Source of the DNA: Fervidifonticultor_A octavus_A
GTDB lineage: Bacteria; Sysuimicrobiota; Sysuimicrobiia; Sysuimicrobiales; Humicultoraceae
Assembly: GCA_031459655.1 (NCBI GenBank)
Contig: JAVKID010000086.1
Span: 1 to 12,667, forward strand
DNA: 12,667 nucleotides
Reading direction: 5' to 3'
Below the pieces are notes generated by a model. It had not been told where the DNA came from. It searched no databases and worked only from the letters and a program-made list of their open reading frames with translations. Numbering within the stretch: the stretch's first letter is position 1; every line of letters begins with the position of its first letter. Positions 7,575 through 12,667 of this stretch are shown one piece after another. Position numbers and translations under genes: made by a program.

Positions 7575-7629
7575 TCCCTCCGTCCCGCCGTCTGGTCCCG
7601 TCCCGCCATGTGGTCCCGTCCCCCCCATC
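7575..7629. repeat. 18-19-bp tandem repeat ahead of the dehydrogenase start
   Basis: Three units with an 18-19-bp period lie at about 7575-7592, 7593-7610 and 7611-7629. On the minus strand they read roughly GGCGGGACGGGACCA plus three bases. The two units farthest from the gene are nearly identical. The unit next to the gene has diverged to GGCGGGACGGAGGG and supplies the Shine-Dalgarno sequence of the dehydrogenase. The repeat fills the gap between the MazG-like stop and the dehydrogenase start. Confidence 0.7.
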
Positions 7630-7639
7630 TGCCAGGCGG

Positions 7640-7957
7640 TCAGCGCCCCGAGCCCGGGCTGCCGCGCTCTGCCAGCCGTCGCCGGTACTTTGCCATGACG
7701 CCTTCCAGCGAGGCCTGAAGGTCCACGCCGGAGGCATTCGCCAGGCAGATCAGCGCGAAGAACGCGTCACCCACCTCGTCGGCCCACGCCGCCGACGGTT
7801 GAAACGGGCCGCGGCCATAGCGCGTCCCGGTCAGGCTCTCCCGGGCCAGTTCGCCCACCTCCGAGGCGAGGTCGAGCAGCCGGACCTCCAGGGACCCTTC
7901 GAGCCCCTGGGCTTCCACGAACCGCGCCACCACTCTCTGGGCCTCGCGCAGTTCCAT
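7640..7957 (-). CDS. MazG-like nucleotide pyrophosphohydrolase
   Basis: A 105-residue all-alpha protein with the metal-binding signature of the MazG/all-alpha NTP pyrophosphatase superfamily: EVGE (Glu33, Glu36) and, 24 residues on, EVGD (Glu61, Asp64), followed by a helix ending in MAKYRRRL. Members hydrolyse nucleoside triphosphates or related nucleotides to monophosphate and pyrophosphate in the cytoplasm, with Mg2+. Which nucleotide is used here is unknown. The single short domain fits the dimeric or tetrameric MazG-like group rather than the two-domain MazG. GGAGG lies 8 bp before the ATG. The gene begins 25 bp after the GCS2-family gene, so it is probably in the same operon. Confidence 0.85.
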   Translation of the reverse strand: MELREAQRVVARFVEAQGLEGSLEVRLLDLASEVGELARESLTGTRYGRGPFQPSAAWADEVGDAFFALICLANASGVDLQASLEGVMAKYRRRLAERGSPGSGR

Positions 7958-7982
7958 CCCCCGAACCTCCTTCGCGGAAGAC

Positions 7983-9314
7983 TCAGAATCTCAGGCCCTC
8001 GATCAGGGCGCGCAGCCCGCCGGAGCGGAACAACCGGACGGCGCGGTCCGCCGGCAGCAGGCGGGTCTCCAGACGGCGTCGGATCGGACGCAGGAACCCC
8101 TCCTCACCGCGCCCGCGGCGCCGCAGGGCGTCCTCGCAGAGGTCCGCCAGGCCCTCGAGCAATCCCGGGAGCGGCTCGCGGGCCCGGAGGCCGCGGCGCA
8201 CCGCGTCCTCGCGGTAGGCCTCCATCGCCGGCCAGGGATCGGGCCCCAGCCGGTCGCACACAAACGCCCAGGCCCGCGGCCAGGCCTCGACCAGCCCCAG
8301 GGACAGTGCGGCGGCAGCGAGCCCCTCGTCCGGCGGCTGCTGGCAGGCCGGCCGGATTTCAATGGTGGCGTGGTGCGCCCGGGGGCGCGCGCTGTTCCAG
8401 GTGTAGTGCTCGTGCCAGAGGTACGCCTCGAGGTCGGGCCCGTGGGTAGCCAGGTAGGACGTGAACGGTCGCCCATACGGCGCGAAGCCGGTGCTGTCGC
8501 GGAGCACGTAGCAGGTCTGCCCGCAGATGAAGGTCAGGAACTCCTCCAGGGTGGCATACCGCCGCGGGATCATGCCGTGCCGGTGGGCGCCGAGGGCCGC
8601 CAGCAGTCCTTCCCGCCCGGAGGCATAGCGGCCGACGCGTCCGGCGTACACCGACGAATTCGCGGTGAGGGCAATAATAGGCCCCGAGAGGAGATTTAAC
8701 GCGTTGATGACGTCTGGGAGTTCGGATCGAGCGATGTCGACCTGGAGCTGGTCGCTGGCGGTCGTGGTGAAGTGCAGCCAGGGCCGTCCGATGGCGCGGT
8801 ACAGGGCGACGTAGCGCGCCTTGGGCGTCATCAGGGCCACGCTGCCCGGCGTGCGGGGCTGAACGCCATAGCCCAGCACGACCATCCCCCGCGAGGCCGC
8901 CGCCCGAACCAGACGTCCGACCGCCGTCGCCGACAGCGCGTCGAGCTGATGGAGATCCTCCACGGGCGGCAGCACGACCTCCACGGTGGCCCGTCCCATC
9001 TCGACCTCGTAGCCCACCTGTCCGAGGTCCACGCGCACCGTCAGGCGCCGGCCGGCCGGATCGTCGTAGGCGATCCGCCCTCCACCCTCGGCCAGCAGGG
9101 GTTCCCACAGCAGGGCCGCGTCCCCGGCCCGGCCGTCGGGCCAGACGAGGGGGAACTCTGCCTCCCGCCCAATCCGCCGCAGGCCGCCCAGCGTCGGCGG
9201 GAAGCGGCGGGCGAACGCCTCGGCCAGGGCCTCGATGGCCGCCCGGGGCGGACGGTGCGAGGATCGCAGGCGCGTTGCAGGCGCGGCCTCAGAACGAGGG
9301 GTACTTCGACGCAT
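7983..9314 (-). CDS. Glutamate-cysteine ligase family protein (GCS2 / carboxylate-amine ligase type)
   Basis: About 443 residues, the size of plant-type and EgtA-type glutamate-cysteine ligases. Visible family features are IGREAEFPL (48-56), matching the GxExE glutamate/metal site; MTPKARYVALYRAIG (162-176); TTTASDQLQVDI (183-194), matching the conserved S-x-Q-V-x-x-D strand; LTANS (216-220); and TIEIRPACQQPP (317-328), matching the E-x-R-x-x-D/C-x-Q-P segment. These enzymes join the gamma-carboxyl of glutamate to an amine, usually cysteine, using ATP. A different amine acceptor is possible. The ATG at 9314 is the only conventional start that keeps the whole domain. It has no clear Shine-Dalgarno and overlaps the upstream gene by 26 bp, which implies translational coupling. 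A shorter start would need a non-standard codon. The gene lies between a phosphatase and a MazG-like gene. Confidence 0.82.
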   Translation of the reverse strand: MRRSTPRSEAAPATRLRSSHRPPRAAIEALAEAFARRFPPTLGGLRRIGREAEFPLVWPDGRAGDAALLWEPLLAEGGGRIAYDDPAGRRLTVRVDLGQVGYEVEMGRATVEVVLPPVEDLHQLDALSATAVGRLVRAAASRGMVVLGYGVQPRTPGSVALMTPKARYVALYRAIGRPWLHFTTTASDQLQVDIARSELPDVINALNLLSGPIIALTANSSVYAGRVGRYASGREGLLAALGAHRHGMIPRRYATLEEFLTFICGQTCYVLRDSTGFAPYGRPFTSYLATHGPDLEAYLWHEHYTWNSARPRAHHATIEIRPACQQPPDEGLAAAALSLGLVEAWPRAWAFVCDRLGPDPWPAMEAYREDAVRRGLRAREPLPGLLEGLADLCEDALRRRGRGEEGFLRPIRRRLETRLLPADRAVRLFRSGGLRALIEGLRF

Positions 9315-9948
9315 CCGGACAGAGGTAGTAGACGCGGTGGTCGAGCAACCGGCCGTCGGCATCCAGGTGGAACTGGTTGAGTTCCAGGTTGAGGATGTCG
9401 TACCGCAGCGCGGCATAGGGGTCCAGGCCCCGCAGTTCGCCGTGGAGTTGCTGCAGGAAGTTCTGGTGGGACGACACCAGGATCCGCCTGCCCCGATAGG
9501 CGCCCAGCGTCTTCTCCAGGAACGCCCTGGCCCGTGCCCGCAGCGCCTCGAACGATTCGCCGCCGGGGGGGTTGAGGGAGTACCGGACGTGCTCGATCGG
9601 CAGGTAGACCACCTGGGGGAAGCGAACGCGGATCTCGTCCTGCGTCAGCCCTTCCATCTCGCCGAACGAACGTTCGATGGCCAAATCGTCGATGATGATG
9701 CGCTCCCGCGGCCATCCCGTCACGATCTCCGCCGTTTCGATGGCGCGCTGCAGGCTGGACGCGATCACCACATCCAGCCGGGTCCCGTTGAAGTTGGCCC
9801 GGGCCTCCTCGGCCTGCGCGCGGCCCACGTCAATGAGGGGCGCGTCGATCCGCCCCCCGGTCCGCTTCGAGCGGTTGAGTTCGGTCAGGCCATGGCGGAG
9901 CGTGTAGAGCAGGGTCTGGCCGGGGGCGAGATCCGGCTCTTCTATCAT
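9289..9948 (-). CDS. Histidine phosphatase superfamily protein (phosphoglycerate mutase-like)
   Basis: A 219-residue cytoplasmic phosphatase or mutase. It has the phospho-acceptor motif LRHGLTELN (17-25) with Arg18-His19-Gly20, Arg68 in SSLQRAIETA, an acidic active-site residue in FGEMEGL (95-101) and the second histidine in VSSHQNFL (158-165, His161). All four catalytic elements are present, so it should be active. The long conserved regions of the glycolytic mutase are not obvious, so a phosphatase acting on some small phosphorylated metabolite is more likely. The ATG at 9948 is chosen because GGAGA and GGAGG lie 7-10 bp upstream; a GTG two codons earlier is too close to them. It is the first gene of the minus-strand block visible here and overlaps the GCS2-family gene by 26 bp. 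Confidence 0.88.
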   Translation of the reverse strand: MIEEPDLAPGQTLLYTLRHGLTELNRSKRTGGRIDAPLIDVGRAQAEEARANFNGTRLDVVIASSLQRAIETAEIVTGWPRERIIIDDLAIERSFGEMEGLTQDEIRVRFPQVVYLPIEHVRYSLNPPGGESFEALRARARAFLEKTLGAYRGRRILVSSHQNFLQQLHGELRGLDPYAALRYDILNLELNQFHLDADGRLLDHRVYYLCPDASKYPSF

Positions 9949-10192
9949 TCCCACGTCTCCTCCGGAGCTCACGCACACGTCGGGCAGCGCTGTTGCTTCC
10001 CGCCGCCTGGAACATCTTCCTGCTGCTGTCCCCGGCGGCGGGGCCGCACGGGGTGGTATGGCGGCCAAGACCCGCCCCCCCAAACGGCCGGCCGGGGGCC
10101 CCGGGCCGGGGACAAGGGATTGGCGGGCCGCCAGGGAATACTAGGAGCAATATGCTGCGCTCACCATCGACCCGGAGGGGGAGGGGAAGCGT
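9949..10192. other. Divergent intergenic region with GC-rich dyads
   Basis: This 244-bp gap separates divergently transcribed units and holds no convincing gene. It contains a perfect 6-bp-arm palindrome TGGCGGGCCGCCA (10121-10133), a near-perfect 22-bp palindrome at 10088-10109 (10 of 11 pairs), and an inverted repeat GGCCGC/GCGGCC (10042-10047 and 10061-10066). A marginal plus-strand promoter, TTGGCG (10120-10125) with a poor TAGGAG (10143-10148) 17 bp on, overlaps the 10121-10133 dyad. AGGGG at 10182-10186 is the ribosome binding site of the plus-strand operon. No promoter for the minus-strand block could be picked out. Confidence 0.5.
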
Positions 10193-11245
10193 ATGAGGCA
10201 GGGGACAGTCAAAGGCATGCTCAGGCGAACGGCGCTCTGGGTGGTTGTGCTTGCCCTCGCTGCGGGCCTGGCCAGCCAGGCGGCCGCCCAGGCCCCGGTG
10301 AGGCTGACGGTCTACACCGCGCTCGAGAACGACCAGCTGGGACCCTATAAAGCCGCGTTTGAGGCCGACAACCCCGGCATCGTGATTGACTGGGTACGGG
10401 ACTCGACCGGCGTGGTCACAGCCCGTCTGCTGGCCGAGCGGGCCAACCCACGGGCGGACGTGATCTGGGGGCTGGCGGCGACGAGCATGATCATCTTCGA
10501 GGAACACAACATGCTCGAACCCTACACGCCCAGGGGCGCCGAAGCGCTCAAGCCCCAGTTCCGCAGCCCCCGCACCCCGATGACCTGGACCGGCATGGAC
10601 GCCTGGCTGTCCGTGATCTGCTTCAACACCCGGGAGGCGGTCAGGCGCAACATCCGGCAGCCCAAGTCCTGGAAGGACCTGCTGAATCCCATCTACAAAG
10701 ACCAGATCTCCATGCCGAATCCGAACTCCTCAGGGACGGGGTTTTTGACCATCGCCGCCTGGCTCCAGCTCTTCGGGGAGGATGAGGCCTGGAAGTTCAT
10801 GGACCAGCTGCACACCAACGTGGCCTTCTACACCCACTCCGGTTCGGCGCCGTGCGTACGGGCCGCCCGGGGCGAGCATGCGCTGGGCATTGGGTTCGAC
10901 ATGCGGGGGGCCCGGCTGAAGCAGGAAGGTGCGCCGATCGACGTCATCCTCCCGCGAGAAGGCGCGGGCTGGGACATGGAGGCCACGGCCATCCACCGCG
11001 GGACGAGGAACCTGGCGGCCGCACGCCGGCTCGCCGACTGGTCGGTCAGCCGCAAGGCAAACGAGATGTACAACGAGTGGTATGCCATCGTGGCCCTGCC
11101 GGGCGTGGCCAACATCCCGCCATTCTACCCGCCCGACGGCGAAGCCAAGATGATCAAGAACGACTTCGGCTGGATGGCGAAGAACCGAGACCGCATCCTC
11201 CGGGAGTGGGGACGACGGTTCGAGAGCGGCAAACGGACCATCTAG
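10193..11245 (+). CDS. phnS: ABC transporter periplasmic substrate-binding protein, 2-aminoethylphosphonate type
   Basis: A 350-residue extracytoplasmic binding protein. It has a basic n-region (RR at 11-12) and a hydrophobic core (15-28), with cleavage likely after AAA near residue 32. No lipobox cysteine is present, so it is probably soluble in the periplasm. The mature part follows the AEP-binding family closely as I remember it: LTVYTALE, WVRDSTG, DVIWGLAATS, MPNPNSSGTGFLT, YTHSGSAPC, GWDMEATAI and KNRDRILREW are all in order. Related iron(III)-binding proteins share the fold but not this set. The ATG at 10193 has AGGGG 6 bp upstream; a second in-frame ATG at codon 9 would also leave a good signal peptide. 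It is the first gene of a transporter operon. The substrate is inferred from family resemblance; AEP or a close aminophosphonate is the best guess. Confidence 0.88.
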   Translation: MRQGTVKGMLRRTALWVVVLALAAGLASQAAAQAPVRLTVYTALENDQLGPYKAAFEADNPGIVIDWVRDSTGVVTARLLAERANPRADVIWGLAATSMIIFEEHNMLEPYTPRGAEALKPQFRSPRTPMTWTGMDAWLSVICFNTREAVRRNIRQPKSWKDLLNPIYKDQISMPNPNSSGTGFLTIAAWLQLFGEDEAWKFMDQLHTNVAFYTHSGSAPCVRAARGEHALGIGFDMRGARLKQEGAPIDVILPREGAGWDMEATAIHRGTRNLAAARRLADWSVSRKANEMYNEWYAIVALPGVANIPPFYPPDGEAKMIKNDFGWMAKNRDRILREWGRRFESGKRTI

Positions 11246-11270
11246 ACCCGTGGAGCACTGAGAGGAGACC

Positions 11271-11309
11271 GCCAGCCCCCGCCCCGGTTCAGCCTCAGCG
11301 GGGGCTGGC
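11271..11309 (+). promoter_or_regulatory. Perfect 12-bp hairpin covering the ribosome binding site of the ATPase gene
   Basis: GCCAGCCCCCGC (11271-11282) and GCGGGGGCTGGC (11298-11309) are exact reverse complements around a 15-base loop. The right arm holds the only plausible Shine-Dalgarno (GGGGG, 11300-11304) and ends on the base before the ATG at 11310. In mRNA it would hide the start of the ATPase and protect the 3' end of the binding-protein message. There is no T tract, so a simple intrinsic terminator is unlikely. Confidence 0.75.
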
Positions 11310-12443
11310 ATGGCCATGAGCGCGCCCCACCTCCACGCCGCCGGCGCGACGGACCAGGCCGGCCAGACGGCGGTTCCCGACCTCCAGGTCGAGGGCATCT
11401 GGAAGCGGTTTGGCGCCTTCACGGCGCTGATGGACGTGTCGTTCGAGATCTTCCACGGCGAGTTCGTCTGCCTGCTGGGCCCCTCGGGGTGCGGGAAGAC
11501 CACGCTGCTAAGGATCATCATGGGGCTGGAGGTCCAGACCCAGGGCCGCATCTGGCACCGGGGCCGGGACATCTCGATCCTGCCGCCGGCCCATCGCCAC
11601 TTCGGGATCGTCTTCCAATCGTACGCGCTCTTCCCGTACCTCACCGTCTTCGACAACATCGCCTACGGACTCCACAGCCGCAGGATGAGGCGCGACCAGA
11701 TCAGCGCCCGTGTCAACGAACTCCTGGCGCTCATCGGCATGCCCGACGCGGCCAGGAAGTACCCGGCCCAGCTCTCTGGCGGCCAGCAACAGCGGGTGGC
11801 CCTGGCCAGGGCCCTAGCGCCCTCGCCGGGGGTGCTCCTGCTGGACGAACCGCTCTCGGCCCTGGACGCCCGACTCCGCATCCGCCTCCGGCACGAGATC
11901 CGCGCGCTCCAGCGGCGGCTGGGCATCACTACCATCCTGGTCACCCACGATCAGGAGGAAGCCCTCACGATGGCCGACCGGATTGTCGTCATGAACCACG
12001 GGGTCATCGAGCAGATCGGCACGCCCTTCGAGATCTACCGGAATCCCGCCACCCCCTTCGTCGCGGACTTCGTGGGCGAGATGAACTTCCTGGACGGCGC
12101 GCTGGTGGACTCCGGCCTGGTCCGCGTGGGGGACACGGAACTGCGGGCCGGCGCCGCCGACGGGATCTCGATAGGCTCCCATGTCCAGGTCTGCTTCCGG
12201 CCCGAAGACGTCGACGTGCGCAACGCCGGCGCCTCGGCCACAAACGCCATGCCGGTGGAGATCATCGCCCTGGACTTCCTGGGATCGTTCTACCGCGCGA
12301 CGCTGCGGCCGACGGCGGCCGGGACCGCTGAGGTCAGGGCCGACATCCCCATCCACCTCCAGCGCGAGTACGACCTGGCCCCGGGAAAGATCATCACGGT
12401 GTCGTTGCCCGCCGACCGCATCCGCGTGTTCACCAGAGGCTGA
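11310..12443 (+). CDS. phnT: ABC transporter ATP-binding protein, 2-aminoethylphosphonate type
   Basis: A 377-residue cytoplasmic ATPase that powers import through the adjacent permease. It has all nucleotide-binding motifs: Walker A GPSGCGKT (57-64), Q-loop Gln103 in VFQSYALFP, signature LSGGQ (155-159), Walker B VLLLDE (175-180) with D-loop SALD, and H-loop His213 in VTHDQEEA. A C-terminal TOBE-type regulatory region follows (about 255-377), as in the spermidine/iron/AEP importer group. The ATG at 11310 follows the sequestering hairpin. The in-frame ATG two codons later (11316) is equally possible, as its 11-bp spacing from GGGGG is also workable. The AEP assignment rests mainly on the neighbouring binding protein; the ATPase alone would only say 'CUT1/Fe/polyamine-like importer'. 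Confidence 0.9.
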   Translation: MAMSAPHLHAAGATDQAGQTAVPDLQVEGIWKRFGAFTALMDVSFEIFHGEFVCLLGPSGCGKTTLLRIIMGLEVQTQGRIWHRGRDISILPPAHRHFGIVFQSYALFPYLTVFDNIAYGLHSRRMRRDQISARVNELLALIGMPDAARKYPAQLSGGQQQRVALARALAPSPGVLLLDEPLSALDARLRIRLRHEIRALQRRLGITTILVTHDQEEALTMADRIVVMNHGVIEQIGTPFEIYRNPATPFVADFVGEMNFLDGALVDSGLVRVGDTELRAGAADGISIGSHVQVCFRPEDVDVRNAGASATNAMPVEIIALDFLGSFYRATLRPTAAGTAEVRADIPIHLQREYDLAPGKIITVSLPADRIRVFTRG

Positions 12444-12448
12444 GCGAG

Positions 12449-12667
12449 ATGGCGACGGCGGTCGCGAGGGCCCGGGTCCACCAGAGACTCGCGGGCGACG
12501 AGTGGCTGGCGCGCGGGGGCCTGGCGGGCCTGGCCCTGTGGCTGGCGGTCACCGTGGCCCTGCCGTTGTGGGCGCTCCTGTCCCGGAGCGTGCTGAGCCG
12601 CCAGGGACAGTTCGTCGGGCTGGCCAACTACGCCGACTACTTCTCCAATCCCGCGCTCTTCTCGTCG
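12449..12667 (+). CDS. phnU: ABC transporter permease, N-terminal fragment (runs off the right edge)
   Basis: 73 codons are visible from ATG at 12449, five bases after the ATPase stop, with GAGG about 10 bp upstream. The fragment has a short polar N-terminus, one hydrophobic membrane span (about residues 24-46, LAGLALWLAVTVALPLWALL) and then QFVGLANYADYFSNPALFSS. That last stretch is the usual first periplasmic segment of iron/AEP-type importer permeases. Position, spacing and this pattern support the inner-membrane channel of the transporter. Whether it is a single or a fused double permease cannot be seen. Confidence 0.85.
   Translation, partial: MATAVARARVHQRLAGDEWLARGGLAGLALWLAVTVALPLWALLSRSVLSRQGQFVGLANYADYFSNPALFSS

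Noticed and set aside
7570..7737. Longer N-terminus for the dehydrogenase
   Set aside because: It would overlap the MazG-like gene and translate the tandem repeat; the Rossmann fold begins right after the ATG at 7569, which has GGAGG at proper spacing.
9949..10083. Longer N-terminus for the histidine phosphatase
   Set aside because: The extension is Pro/Arg/Ala-rich without conserved sequence; the ATG at 9948 has a clear ribosome binding site.

Overview
The window comes from a high-GC bacterial chromosome. I cannot name the lineage from sequence alone. The cues are GC-rich third codon positions with long mirror-image open frames, a sigma70-type promoter with good consensus boxes, and an ABC binding protein with a Sec signal peptide and no lipobox cysteine. 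The last cue suggests a periplasm, so probably a diderm. I see no phage genes, transposase, tRNA, rRNA or CRISPR array. The DNA reads as ordinary metabolic chromosome with some uncommon gene architectures.

Layout. About 9.9 kb on the minus strand reads right to left: histidine phosphatase (9948-9289), GCS2-type glutamate-cysteine ligase family enzyme (9314-7983), MazG-like pyrophosphohydrolase (7957-7640), short-chain dehydrogenase (7569-6799), a double-domain FMN glutamate-synthase-like protein (6690-4192), a class II glutamine amidotransferase fused to a GXGXG domain (4195-1628), and glutamine synthetase (1336 to beyond the left edge). The two glutamate-synthase-like genes overlap by 4 bp and are surely co-translated. 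glnA has its own promoter and a structured leader. A 244-bp intergenic region (9949-10192) full of GC-rich dyads separates this block from a plus-strand operon: a substrate-binding protein, an ATPase and the start of a permease, resembling the 2-aminoethylphosphonate (AEP) ABC transporter PhnS/PhnT/PhnU.

How the genes fit together. Glutamine synthetase makes glutamine, and a split glutamate synthase would use it to aminate a keto acid. The amidotransferase releases ammonia, the FMN/Fe-S domain performs the reductive step, and the GXGXG domain is structural. In standard bacterial GltB all these domains sit on one chain; here the FMN domain is a separate, internally duplicated protein whose N-terminal copy has lost the flavin-site motifs. 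No GltD-type NAD(P)H subunit is visible, so the electron donor is unknown. The AEP transporter would bring in organic phosphorus and nitrogen, which could feed this nitrogen block, but that link is inference.

Most notable points: the duplicated FMN protein; the split glutamate-synthase architecture; the glnA promoter/attenuator/repeat region; a perfect 12-bp hairpin that buries the translation start of the transporter ATPase; and short GC-rich tandem repeats next to two gene starts.
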